Positions 34,994 to 43,053 of a stretch of 64,000 nt of DNA are shown here, in pieces. How positions within the stretch are numbered: position 1 is the first letter of the stretch; every line of letters starts with the position of its first letter. A program made the position numbers and the translations under genes. The stretch lies in the NCBI GenBank assembly GCA_030683995.1, contig JAUXPH010000015.1, positions 62,001 through 126,000 on the forward strand. Direction: 5' to 3'. The notes under the pieces are model-generated. The model was not told the origin of the DNA, made no database searches, and saw nothing but the letters and a program-made list of their open reading frames with translations. Origin of the DNA: Lutibacter sp. GTDB taxonomy: Bacteria > Bacteroidota > Bacteroidia > Flavobacteriales > Flavobacteriaceae.

Positions 34994-35674
34994 ATGACAG
35001 ATTTAAGAAATAAAACCATTGCTGAAATTGTAAGCGACGATATCAGCACCGCATCAGTTTTCAAAAAATACCAATTGGATTTTTGTTGCGGAGGAGGAAA
35101 AACAGTGGAAAACGCTTGTGAAAAAGCAAATATAAATGTGGATGATGTGGTCAATGATTTACTGAATAATAAATCTAAAAAAGAAGCGCCAAACTTAAAT
35201 TTCAAGGATTGGAGCGCTGAATTTTTGGCTGATTATATTGTTTACGTCCACCACACTTATGTAAAACAAAATTTGGGTGTTATCAGCGAATTTGCAGAAA
35301 AAGTTGCTAATGTTCACGGACAGCACGAACCAAAAACAGTAGAAATTTCAAAATTATTTTCAACAATATCTAATGAATTGACTGCTCATATGAGAAAAGA
35401 GGAATTCATATTGTTTCCGGCCATTAAAGCCAAAGAAGCAAACCATAATTTTGTAATGGATGAAAAAACAATGGCTTTAATTAAAGATGAACACGAAGAA
35501 GTGGGCACCTTGATTAAAAAAATCCAAGAATTGAGCTCAAATTTCACACCCCCAGCATGGGCTTGCAACACCTTTAAAGCACTTTACTTTAAATTGGAGG
35601 AATTTACAAACGATTTATACCAGCACATTCATTTAGAAAATAATATTTTGTTTCCTAAAGTGAAAAACCTATAA
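34994..35674 (+). CDS. ric: Iron-sulfur cluster repair di-iron protein (Ric/ScdA/YtfE)
   Basis: A 226-residue protein that repairs [Fe-S] clusters damaged by NO or peroxide. The N-terminal ScdA domain contains FKKYQLDFCCGGGKTVENAC (two Cys and three Gly). The hemerythrin-like domain that follows has the His/Glu ligands in YVHHTYVKQ, VHGQHEP, LTAHMRKEEFILFPAI, LIKDEHEEVGTLI and YQHIHLENNILFPKV. It has its own likely promoter and a terminator, so it is a single-gene unit, consistent with a stress response. A dedicated NO sensor gene is not visible. Confidence 0.92.
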   Translation: MTDLRNKTIAEIVSDDISTASVFKKYQLDFCCGGGKTVENACEKANINVDDVVNDLLNNKSKKEAPNLNFKDWSAEFLADYIVYVHHTYVKQNLGVISEFAEKVANVHGQHEPKTVEISKLFSTISNELTAHMRKEEFILFPAIKAKEANHNFVMDEKTMALIKDEHEEVGTLIKKIQELSSNFTPPAWACNTFKALYFKLEEFTNDLYQHIHLENNILFPKVKNL

Positions 35675-35691
35675 CAAAACCCCTTTACATT

Positions 35692-35729
35692 AAAAAGGCT
35701 GCCAGAATTTATTTTCAGGCAGCCTTTTT
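35692..35729. terminator. Terminator between ric and ettA
   Basis: Twelve-bp stem (AAAAAGGCTGCC with GGCAGCCTTTTT) around a 14-nt loop, ending in T5. It lies between the convergent ric and ettA genes, and the symmetric A/T flanks would serve both. Confidence 0.88.
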
Positions 35730-35747
35730 ATATTTTTTAAGAATATT

Positions 35748-37439
35748 TTATCTTATCAGTTTTTTAAACTTGATTCTTTTTGGCGTTAAATCGCCACCCA
35801 ATCGTTTTTTCTTATTTTCTTCATAATCGGTAAAAGAACCTTCAAAGAAATAAACTTCAGAGTTTCCTTCAAAAGCAAGAATGTGTGTACAAATCCTGTC
35901 TAAAAACCAACGGTCGTGACTGATAATCACCGCACAACCCGCAAAATTTTCCAAACCTTCTTCTAAAGCACGCAAGGTATTGATGTCCAAATCGTTTGTT
36001 GGCTCATCCAACAACAACACGTTTCCTTCTTCACGCAAGGTCATTGCCAAATGCAGCCTGTTTCTTTCACCGCCCGAAAGTGTGCTCACTTTTTTATTTT
36101 GGTCGCTTCCGGAAAAATTAAATCGGCTTAAATAAGCGCGAGAATTTACTTGTCTGCCGCCCATTAAAACAAGTTCCTGTTCATCAGCAAAATTTTGCCA
36201 AATCGTTTTTTCAGGATTGATGTTTGAATGACTTTGGTCTACGTAAGCGATTTTAGCGGTTTCACCGACAATAAATTCGCCTTTATCAGGCGTTTCTTCA
36301 CCCATTATCATTTTAAAAATGGTGGTTTTACCCGCTCCATTCGGACCAATTACGCCAACGATACCTGCCTGGGGAAGCTTAAAATTTAAATTTTCATACA
36401 ATAATTTATCACCATATGCTTTTGAAACACCAATTGCATCTATCACATTGGTTCCTAACCGCGGACCGTTTGGAATGTAAATTTCCAGTTTTTCATCCAG
36501 TTGATTTTGATCCTGGCTCATTAATTTGTCGTAATTCGACAAACGTGCTTTTGATTTTGCGTGACGGCCTTTCGGTGCCATTCTCACCCATTCCAACTCA
36601 CGTTCCAACGTTTTTTGGTGTTTGGAAGCTTGCTTTGATTCCTGTGCTAATTTTTTCGATTTTTGTTCTAACCAAGTAGAGTAATTTCCTTTCCAAGGAA
36701 TTCCTTCACCCCTGTCCAGTTCTAAAATCCAACCTGCAACATTATCAAGAAAATACCGATCGTGCGTTACGGCAATAACGGTTCCTTTATATTGTTGCAA
36801 GTAATTTTCCAGCCAATGCACAGATTCTGCATCTAAATGGTTTGTAGGTTCATCCAACAATAAAATGTCAGGTTCCTGCAACAGCAATCGGCATAAAGCC
36901 ACTCTTCGTCGTTCTCCACCCGAAAGATTTTTTATGGGCGTGTCGCCATCTGGCGTTCTTAAGGCGTCCATCGCAATTTCAAGCTTGGTATCCAATTCCC
37001 AGGCATTGGAAGCATCAATTTTATCTTGAAGCACCGCTTGTTGCGCCATTAATTTATCCATTTTGTCGGCATCGGAATACACTTCTTCCAAGCCAAACAT
37101 GTCGTTTATTTTATTGTATTCCTCTAAAATCGCAACGGTTTCAGCCACCCCTTCTTTTACCACATCCAATACCGTTTTGGTATCATCCAATTGCGGTTCC
37201 TGTGATAAAAATCCGACAGAATAACCTGGCGCAAAAACCACATCACCCTGATAATTTTTTTCAAGTCCGGCAATAATTCTAAGCAACGTAGATTTACCCG
37301 AACCGTTTAAACCTAAAATCCCGATTTTAGCCCCATAAAAGAAGCTTAAATAAATATTTTTTAAAACTGGTTTGTTAGCGCCTTGGTAAGTTTTTGTTAA
37401 ACCTGCCATGGAAAAAATCACCTTATTATCGTCTGCCAT
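35748..37439 (-). CDS. ettA: Energy-dependent translational throttle protein EttA (ABC-F)
   Basis: A 563-residue ABC-F ATPase that binds the ribosomal E site and senses ATP/ADP. Two ABC cassettes: Walker A GLNGSGKSTLL with signature NLSGGERRRVALCRLLL and Walker B ILLLDEPTNHLDAESVHWLE, then GPNGAGKTTIF with TLSGGERNRLHLAMTL and VLLLDEPTNDLDINTL. The linker of about 80 residues containing KQASKHQKTLERELEWVRMAPKGRHAKSKARL matches the EttA P-site tRNA-interaction motif. Length fits the EttA family (about 555). Confidence 0.93.
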   Translation of the reverse strand: MADDNKVIFSMAGLTKTYQGANKPVLKNIYLSFFYGAKIGILGLNGSGKSTLLRIIAGLEKNYQGDVVFAPGYSVGFLSQEPQLDDTKTVLDVVKEGVAETVAILEEYNKINDMFGLEEVYSDADKMDKLMAQQAVLQDKIDASNAWELDTKLEIAMDALRTPDGDTPIKNLSGGERRRVALCRLLLQEPDILLLDEPTNHLDAESVHWLENYLQQYKGTVIAVTHDRYFLDNVAGWILELDRGEGIPWKGNYSTWLEQKSKKLAQESKQASKHQKTLERELEWVRMAPKGRHAKSKARLSNYDKLMSQDQNQLDEKLEIYIPNGPRLGTNVIDAIGVSKAYGDKLLYENLNFKLPQAGIVGVIGPNGAGKTTIFKMIMGEETPDKGEFIVGETAKIAYVDQSHSNINPEKTIWQNFADEQELVLMGGRQVNSRAYLSRFNFSGSDQNKKVSTLSGGERNRLHLAMTLREEGNVLLLDEPTNDLDINTLRALEEGLENFAGCAVIISHDRWFLDRICTHILAFEGNSEVYFFEGSFTDYEENKKKRLGGDLTPKRIKFKKLIR

Positions 37440-37446
37440 TTCTTTA

Positions 37447-37513
37447 GTTATAAGTTATTGGTTATTTGTTGTTGGTTTGTTTTTTGTTTAAAGTTTCAGG
37501 TTTCAAGTTATTC
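37447..37513. repeat. GTT-N4 heptad array upstream of ettA
   Basis: About nine heptads each beginning GTT (for example GTTATAA, GTTATTG, GTTATTT, GTTGTTG, GTTTAAA, GTTTCAG, GTTTCAA, GTTATTC), keeping a 7-nt period except for one 4-nt slip near 37482. It covers the region just upstream of the ettA start codon. Confidence 0.6.
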
Positions 37514-37560
37514 TTAAATATTAATTTTTTTTAGAAACTTTTTCCGTGTATTTAATAGTT

Positions 37561-37583
37561 CCCCCGTCGGGGGTTAGGGGGCC
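37561..37583. repeat. GC-rich hairpin repeat after the CAL67264-type gene
   Basis: CCCCCGTCGGGGG (37561-37573) is a perfect inverted repeat with one central base, followed by TTAGGGGGCC. It directly abuts the stop codon of the small membrane protein gene (37584) and resembles intergenic repeats recalled from other flavobacteria. It is much more GC-rich than its surroundings. Confidence 0.55.
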
Positions 37584-37760
37584 TTAAACCCTCCCCTTTA
37601 AAGCATTAAACACCCAAGCGATAGCAAAAAAACCGATTCCTACTGAGGCAAATCCCCAACCGGCTATGTCGTTATAGCGAAAAGCTCCTAGCGCGATAAG
37701 CCCAACGCCAACTACAAGCATAATAAATGTTGCCCAAGCCAATACAGTATTTTTATTCAT
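37584..37760 (-). CDS. CAL67264-family small membrane protein
   Basis: A 58-residue protein with ATG at 37760 and TAA at 37584. Translation: starts MNKNTVLAWATFIMLVVGVG, continues LIALGAFRYNDIAGWGFASV and ends GIGFFAIAWVFNALKGRV. Two hydrophobic helices are separated by the polar loop FRYNDIAGWG, so it is a two-helix membrane protein. Tail WVFNALKGRV and loop match what I recall of a small flavobacterial family named after locus CAL67264. Function unknown. It is isolated, between a terminator-bearing region and a GC-rich repeat. Confidence 0.78.
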   Translation of the reverse strand: MNKNTVLAWATFIMLVVGVGLIALGAFRYNDIAGWGFASVGIGFFAIAWVFNALKGRV

Positions 37761-37847
37761 TTTATATGGTTATTTATTAAATTGAATTTCTAAAAAATAA
37801 ATTGCAGTTTGCAAATATCGTAATTTTCAGCTACAAAAATACAAAAA

Positions 37848-37870
37848 AACGCACTCTTTAGGAGTGCGTT
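37848..37870 (-). terminator. Rho-independent terminator after aceA
   Basis: AACGCACTC pairs with GAGTGCGTT around a 5-nt loop. On the minus strand the right side is followed by T6-7. It ends the aceB-aceA transcript about 280 nt past the aceA stop, behind the repeat element at 37971-38100. Confidence 0.82.
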
Positions 37871-37970
37871 AAATCAAAATAAAAGTAAAAATCAGCTATT
37901 CTAAAACTGGGCTGACTCAGTATTTTTAGTTTAAATTATTTTAAACTTAATTCTATTTACAATGGCATTT

Positions 37971-38100
37971 GCGTTAGGGATTGAAGAGGAAATCCCGGCA
38001 TTGCGAGCTAATCGGCAATATGTTCGACAGATTGCCACGCTCCGCTCGCAATGACGGATTGCAACGAAAAGCCCGACCCGCCAGCTGGCGGGAAACGCCC
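37971..38100 (-). repeat. GCGTTAGGGA...AACGCCC repeat, copy 1, with nested hairpin
   Basis: A 130-nt element bounded by GCGTTAGGGA and GGAAACGCCC. It contains GATTGCAACGAAAAGCCCG and the perfect palindrome CCCGCCAGCTGGCGGG (38077-38092). The core is a separate nested inverted repeat with arms CATTGCGAGC and GCTCGCAATG. The same shell with a different core occurs at 45717-45826. It lies 50 nt after the aceA stop, inside the likely 3' untranslated region. Confidence 0.75.
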
Positions 38101-38149
38101 ACAAAAACAATACATAAATTGCCGTTTTTATCAGAATTAGACCTATTAT

Positions 38150-39781
38150 TTATACTGCTTTACTTAATATTTCTTCAACTTTATTGATTTTAGAATTAAC
38201 TTCAAATTGATTGGATGTGTTGTTTTCGCCTCCTGCTTTTAAAGCTTTGTCTCCTGCAAAAAATGTTTTATGGTCATCACCAAGATTTGACCCTGCCATT
38301 CTTTGATGTTTTACACAAGAAACACCTTTACGAATTTCTTGTCTCTGAACACCTTTTACATAAGCCAACATACCTTCTTCGCCAAAATAACCTTCCGTTA
38401 AATCATTCATATGAAGTGCTGTTGTATGATAAGTTGGCAGCGTAATTAAGTGGTGAAAAATGCCTGCATCTCTTGCGCCATCTATTTGGAACGTTCTAAT
38501 TTTCTCATCGGCGCGATAGCACAATTCCGAATCATCATATTGTTCATCCATTAAATTATTTCTGTCATAGTCTTTCATATTTTCACCTTCTGAAAGCATT
38601 TCTTCATACGCCTGTTTACGGAAATTTAATGTCCAATTAAAAGATGGCGAGTTATTGTAAACCAATTTAGCATTTGGCACAACTTCTTTAATTCTGTTAA
38701 CCATATTTGCAATTTGCCTAACATTGGGCGTTGGTGTTTCAATCCATAGTAAATCGGCTCCATTTTGAAGACTCGTAACACAATCTAACACAACCCTGTC
38801 TATATTATTGCCATCTTTAAATTTATACAATCCATTTGGCAATCTTACTGGACGTACCAATTTACCATCTCTTTTAAGAAACACATCATCTTCTTTTGCA
38901 TCATTTAAGTCAATTTCTTCTGCCTCTACAAAGGCTAAATATTGAGAAGCTAAATCTCCCGGCTCATTACTAACAGGTAATTTCTGCGTTAAACTGGCAC
39001 CTTCAGAATCTGTTCTTGCAACAATAATTCCGTCATCCACTCCCAATTCTAAAAACGCATACCTAATTGCATTCAGTTTGGCAATAAAATCTTCGTGAGG
39101 CACAGTAACTTTTCCATCCTGATGACCACATTGTTTGGCATCAGAAACTTGATTTTCAATTTGAATGGCACAAGCGCCTGCTTCAATCATTTTTTTTGTC
39201 AACAAATAAGTGGCTTCTTCATTCCCAAAACCCGCATCGATATCAGCAATAATCGGAACTATATGTGTTTCAAAATTATCGATTTGATTTTGCACATCTT
39301 CACCTTTTTCAAGTCTTCTAAATAAATCATTTAATTCAATGGCATCTGCTTGTCGCAAGAAATCATAAATTTCTTTTATCAATGCCGGAACTGTTGTTTT
39401 TTCGTGCATCGATTGATCAGGCAATGGACCAAATTCTGAGCGTAATGCAGCTACCATCCAACCAGACAGGTATAAATATCTTTTACTTGTTGTTTTATGA
39501 TGCTTTTTAACAGCGATCATATTTTGTTGCGCAACAAAACCATGCCAACAACCTAATGATTGTGTGTAATTTGAAACATCTGCATCATATTCTGCCATAT
39601 CTTTTCTCATAATGGCAGCGGTGTATTTAGCAATATCTAAACCTGTTTTAAAACGATTTTGAGCAACCATTCTAGCTGCAATTTCAGGGTTTATTGCATT
39701 CCAGGTATTTCCATACTTGGCTTTAAGATCTCTTACTGTTTGTATAGCTGAACTATAATTGCTTTGTGGTAAATTTTTCAT
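38150..39781 (-). CDS. aceA: Isocitrate lyase
   Basis: A 543-residue enzyme splitting isocitrate to glyoxylate and succinate, the first step of the glyoxylate shunt. The catalytic loop appears as SDAKQCGHQDGK with Cys near residue 218 (KQCGH for the usual KKCGH). Other blocks: PIIADIDAGFGNEEATYLL, CAIQIENQ, DGIIVARTDSEGASL, LLWIETPTPNV and LVYNNSPSFNW. The large size matches the Bacteroidetes/eukaryote-like long ICL type. It is downstream of and co-directional with malate synthase (77-nt gap), so an aceB-aceA operon is likely. Confidence 0.95.
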   Translation of the reverse strand: MKNLPQSNYSSAIQTVRDLKAKYGNTWNAINPEIAARMVAQNRFKTGLDIAKYTAAIMRKDMAEYDADVSNYTQSLGCWHGFVAQQNMIAVKKHHKTTSKRYLYLSGWMVAALRSEFGPLPDQSMHEKTTVPALIKEIYDFLRQADAIELNDLFRRLEKGEDVQNQIDNFETHIVPIIADIDAGFGNEEATYLLTKKMIEAGACAIQIENQVSDAKQCGHQDGKVTVPHEDFIAKLNAIRYAFLELGVDDGIIVARTDSEGASLTQKLPVSNEPGDLASQYLAFVEAEEIDLNDAKEDDVFLKRDGKLVRPVRLPNGLYKFKDGNNIDRVVLDCVTSLQNGADLLWIETPTPNVRQIANMVNRIKEVVPNAKLVYNNSPSFNWTLNFRKQAYEEMLSEGENMKDYDRNNLMDEQYDDSELCYRADEKIRTFQIDGARDAGIFHHLITLPTYHTTALHMNDLTEGYFGEEGMLAYVKGVQRQEIRKGVSCVKHQRMAGSNLGDDHKTFFAGDKALKAGGENNTSNQFEVNSKINKVEEILSKAV

Positions 39782-39857
39782 AATTTTGTCGTGTATTTAA
39801 TTTTTATAGTTATTTATATGAATCACCCTTTAATTTCGCGGTTTTTGGGTGGTTTTT

Positions 39858-41456
39858 TTATAGGTATTTATATGCTTTTAAGGTTAAAAATTCTTCAAAT
39901 TTTTCCGAGACGACCAGAGAATCAAACAATTCGATGGCCAGCTTAAATTTTCCGTTTTCGAATTCATTTTCCCCTACCAACTCTTTAATTTGATGAATTT
40001 CTGATTCCAATAATTCAATGTACAATTCAACCGTAAATTTTCTGCCGTCTTCCATTTCAGACATATTATGCAGCCATTGCCACAATTGGGTTCTTGAAAT
40101 TTCTGCTGTTGCGGCATCTTCCATCAAATTATACAATGCTGCAGCTCCATTTCCAGTCAGCCAGGATTCCAGATATAAAATTCCGACATTGATGTTTTTA
40201 CGAATTCCTTCTTCCGTAATCATTCCTTTTGGCTGCTCCAACAATTGAGATTCCGTAATTTTAAAATCATCTCTTTTTTTGTCGATTTGATTTGGTTCTG
40301 GCATATATTGATTAAAAACCTCCAAAGCTACAGGCACCAATCCCGGATGCGCCACCCAAGTGCCGTCGTGTCCGTTTTTTGCTTCGCGTTCTTTATCTAT
40401 TCTCACTTTTTCGTAAGCGATTCTGTTGGCCTCCTCATCATTTTTTACTGGAATTTGAGCCGCCATACCGCCAATTGCGTGAACATTTCTTTTGTGGCAA
40501 CGCTGAATCACCAGCAAAGAATAAGCTTCCATAAAAGGCGTTGCCATTGTTACCTGACTTCTGTCGGGCACCGTAAAGTTTTTGTGATTCCTGAATTTTT
40601 TGATGTAGGAAAAAATATAATCCCAACGCCCGCAATTCAAGCCCGCCATATGGTCTTTTAATTCAAAAATAATTTCATCAATTTGAAAACTGGCGGTGAT
40701 TGTTTCAATTAAAACCGTGGCTTTAATGGTTGCTTGTTTTATTCCGAAGTATTCCTGCGAAAAAACAAAAACTTCATTCCACCATCGCGCTTCCAAATAA
40801 TGTTCAAGTTTCGGCAAATAGAAATAGGGACCCGATTCATTTGCCAACAATTGTTTCACGTTGTGAAAAAAGTACAATCCGAAATCGACCAAAGAACCCG
40901 ACATTGGTTCCTCATTGATCAGCAAATGTTTCTCATTCAAATGCAAGCCTCTTGGCCTTACTAAAAGTGTCGCGATGGTTGCGTTCAATTTATATTCTTT
41001 CCCGATTTCATTTGAAAATGAAATGGTTTTATTCACGGCATCTTTCAAGTTTTGTTGCCCTTCCATTAAATTGTTCCAGATTGGGGAATTGCTGTCCTCA
41101 AAATCGGCCATAAAAACTTTTGCGCCCGAATTTAAAGCGTTTATAATCATTTTCCTGTCGACCGGACCCGTAATTTCAACCCTTCTGTCCAGCAAATCTT
41201 TTGGCAATGGCGCTGCAGTCCAGTCTCCTTCTCTAACCGCAACAGTTTCTCTTGGAAATTCAGGAAAATTTCCTTTGTCAAAATGCATTTGTTGCAAAAC
41301 CCTTCTTTCCAACAACTCCAATCTTTCGCTGTTGAATTTTTCATGCAATTGCACTAAAAAATCCATTGCTTCATTTGTTATGATATCCTTGTAAGAATTT
41401 TTTACTTCCTCTGAAAAAGATACCGGGTGAATGGTTGATTCATTAAATTTTTCCAT
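39858..41456 (-). CDS. aceB: Malate synthase (A type)
   Basis: A 532-residue enzyme condensing glyoxylate with acetyl-CoA to malate. Signatures: VEITGPVDRKMIINALNSGAKVFMADFEDSNSP, ATLLVRPRGLHLNEKHLL, ATVLIETITASFQIDEIIFELKDHMAGLNCGRWDYIFSYIK (magnesium and glyoxylate site), and DGTWVAHPGLVPVALEVF. Size fits the A isoform. It is the first gene of the glyoxylate operon, with a complete promoter and a palindromic operator candidate at 41478-41521. A divergent XRE/ScfR-like regulator lies upstream. Confidence 0.95.
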   Translation of the reverse strand: MEKFNESTIHPVSFSEEVKNSYKDIITNEAMDFLVQLHEKFNSERLELLERRVLQQMHFDKGNFPEFPRETVAVREGDWTAAPLPKDLLDRRVEITGPVDRKMIINALNSGAKVFMADFEDSNSPIWNNLMEGQQNLKDAVNKTISFSNEIGKEYKLNATIATLLVRPRGLHLNEKHLLINEEPMSGSLVDFGLYFFHNVKQLLANESGPYFYLPKLEHYLEARWWNEVFVFSQEYFGIKQATIKATVLIETITASFQIDEIIFELKDHMAGLNCGRWDYIFSYIKKFRNHKNFTVPDRSQVTMATPFMEAYSLLVIQRCHKRNVHAIGGMAAQIPVKNDEEANRIAYEKVRIDKEREAKNGHDGTWVAHPGLVPVALEVFNQYMPEPNQIDKKRDDFKITESQLLEQPKGMITEEGIRKNINVGILYLESWLTGNGAAALYNLMEDAATAEISRTQLWQWLHNMSEMEDGRKFTVELYIELLESEIHQIKELVGENEFENGKFKLAIELFDSLVVSEKFEEFLTLKAYKYL

Positions 41457-41477
41457 ATTGGTTTATTTTTATGAGGA

Positions 41478-41508
41478 CAAACATAAAATAAAGTTTTTTA
41501 TAAAACAA
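41478..41508 (-). promoter_or_regulatory. aceB-aceA promoter (TTG-N20-TATGTTTG)
   Basis: On the minus strand, TTG (41508-41506) and TATGTTTG (41485-41478) lie 20 nt apart. This is a full-consensus Bacteroidetes promoter 22 nt upstream of the aceB ATG. The -33 TTG overlaps the end of the 14-nt palindrome at 41508-41521. Confidence 0.75.
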
Positions 41509-41521
41509 GCGAACGTTCGCT
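41508..41521. promoter_or_regulatory. Palindromic operator candidate AGCGAACGTTCGCT
   Basis: A perfect 14-nt palindrome between the divergent aceB and regulator genes, abutting the aceB -33 box. The word TTCGCTAAA occurs within and beside it (41516-41524) and again at 41552-41560, next to the regulator's -7 box. One site at each promoter fits a regulator controlling aceBA and itself. Confidence 0.65.
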
Positions 41522-41565
41522 AAATTTTAATAATGAACTAATTTTTATTATTTCGCTAAAAAACA

Positions 41566-41573
41566 TACCTTTG
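41566..41573 (+). promoter_or_regulatory. -7 box (TACCTTTG) of the glyoxylate regulator
   Basis: TACCTTTG matches TAnnTTTG and ends 4 nt before ATG 41578, so its transcript is probably leaderless. The TTCGCTAAA half-site lies at 41552-41560 just upstream, where it could mediate autorepression. No -33 TTG. Confidence 0.55.
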
Positions 41574-41577
41574 TTTT

Positions 41578-43053
41578 ATGAATATCGAAGAAGAATACAT
41601 CCGTTTAATCTTTGGATTGAAATTGAAGCAAATTAGGACAGAAAAAAATCTGTCCTTATTTGGGCTTTCTAAATTGACAAACATCTCAAAATCGTACTTA
41701 AACGAAATTGAAAAAGGCAAAAAATATCCGAAAACGGATAAAATTGCACTATTGTCGCAAGTTTTGGATGTGCCTTATGATAATATGGTTTCCTTAAAAC
41801 TCGACAAAAACCTGGCGCCGCTGGGTGAAATATTGAAATCCAAAATCTTAAAAGAAATTCCGTTGGATTTATTCGGTATTCAGGAAGCCGACTTGATTGA
41901 CATTATTTCAAATGCACCCGCCAAGGTAAATGCGTTTATAAGCACCTTAATTAAGATTGCGCAAAATTACAATCTTTCGCGTGAAAGTTTCTTTTTGGCT
42001 GCCTTGCGGTCCTATCAGGAAGCGCACAACAATTATTTTGAAGACATCGAACTCAGTGTTGAAAAATTTGCAAAAGCGTATCAGATTGATTTAGATAAAA
42101 AAATAAAATCGAGCGATCTGGAAGAGATTTTAGTGGAAGAGTTTGATTATAAAATAATCAATAACGGACTTGCTTCGTACACAAATTTAACGGAATTGAG
42201 ATGCGTGTTCATTCCGAAAACAAACACTTTGCTTTTAAGCGACACCATTGATGAATCTCAAAAGACCTTTATTTTCGCAAAGGAACTCGCTTACAACTTC
42301 CTGAATTTAAAAGAAAGGCTTTATACCTTTTCGTGGATTAAATTTGAAACTTTCGATCAGGTTTTAAATAATTTTATGGCATCGTATTTTGCTGGTGCGC
42401 TCATCATTCCAAAAAAAGCCATCGAAAATCAGCTGAAAACATTTTTTGAGCAAGAAAAATGGAATGCCAATCATTTCAACAAAATGATTGCCCATTTCAC
42501 CGATTCTCCTGAAACCTATTATCAGCGTTTAACAAATATATTGCCTAAACTGTTTCATTTCAAAAATTTATTCTTCTTGCGCTTCACCAATAAAAATGGT
42601 GAAAACAGGTACAAACTCTCAAAAGAACTTCATATTACCCAGCAACAACCTCCAACCGCAAACGAAACACACGAACGTTATTGCAGAAGGTGGGTTTCCA
42701 TTGATATTTTAAACAGGGTTGCTGAAAATGAAATTATTTCCGACATCCAAATCTCCAATTATCCGGACAATGAATTAAGGTATTTGGTCATTTCAAGCGC
42801 CACCAAAGATCCGTTTAAAGAAAATCACAATCGCAGCATCAGCATTGGCTTGCTGATTTCGCCGTTGTTAACCAGTAAAATTAATTTTATAAACGATGCC
42901 AATATTAAATCTAAAAAAGTTGGCGTTACTTGTGAACGTTGCCCTATAACCGATTGCGAAGTAAGGGTTTGCGAACCTACTGAACTTCAAAAAATGGCCA
43001 AAAATGAAGAAATTGCCAAAACGGTTCAACAATTGCTGACAGATTTTTCCTAA
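41578..43053 (+). CDS. XRE-family regulator, RamB/ScfR-like, divergent from aceBA
   Basis: A 491-residue regulator. Residues 8-65 form an XRE helix-turn-helix (LKLKQIRTEKNLSLFGLSKLTNISKSYLNEIEKGKKYPKTDKI). A central IrrE/ImmA-like domain carries FAKELAYNFL where active peptidases have HExxH, so it is inactive as a protease. The C-terminal DUF2083-like region ends with CERCPITDCEVRVCEP, a four-cysteine cluster (spacing 2, 4, 4). Relatives include RamB and ScfR regulators of acetate and glyoxylate metabolism in actinobacteria, which sense acyl-CoAs. Head-to-head position with aceB strongly suggests the same role. Confidence 0.85.
   Translation: MNIEEEYIRLIFGLKLKQIRTEKNLSLFGLSKLTNISKSYLNEIEKGKKYPKTDKIALLSQVLDVPYDNMVSLKLDKNLAPLGEILKSKILKEIPLDLFGIQEADLIDIISNAPAKVNAFISTLIKIAQNYNLSRESFFLAALRSYQEAHNNYFEDIELSVEKFAKAYQIDLDKKIKSSDLEEILVEEFDYKIINNGLASYTNLTELRCVFIPKTNTLLLSDTIDESQKTFIFAKELAYNFLNLKERLYTFSWIKFETFDQVLNNFMASYFAGALIIPKKAIENQLKTFFEQEKWNANHFNKMIAHFTDSPETYYQRLTNILPKLFHFKNLFFLRFTNKNGENRYKLSKELHITQQQPPTANETHERYCRRWVSIDILNRVAENEIISDIQISNYPDNELRYLVISSATKDPFKENHNRSISIGLLISPLLTSKINFINDANIKSKKVGVTCERCPITDCEVRVCEPTELQKMAKNEEIAKTVQQLLTDFS

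Noticed and set aside
39782-39857. Possible attenuator hairpin between aceB and aceA
   Set aside because: CACCC/GGGTG gives only a 5-bp stem with a long loop. It is too weak to call a terminator, though partial attenuation cannot be excluded.
41578-43053. Active metalloprotease function of the IrrE-like domain in the regulator
   Set aside because: The HExxH zinc motif reads KELAYN, so catalytic residues are missing; a sensor or dimerisation role is more plausible.
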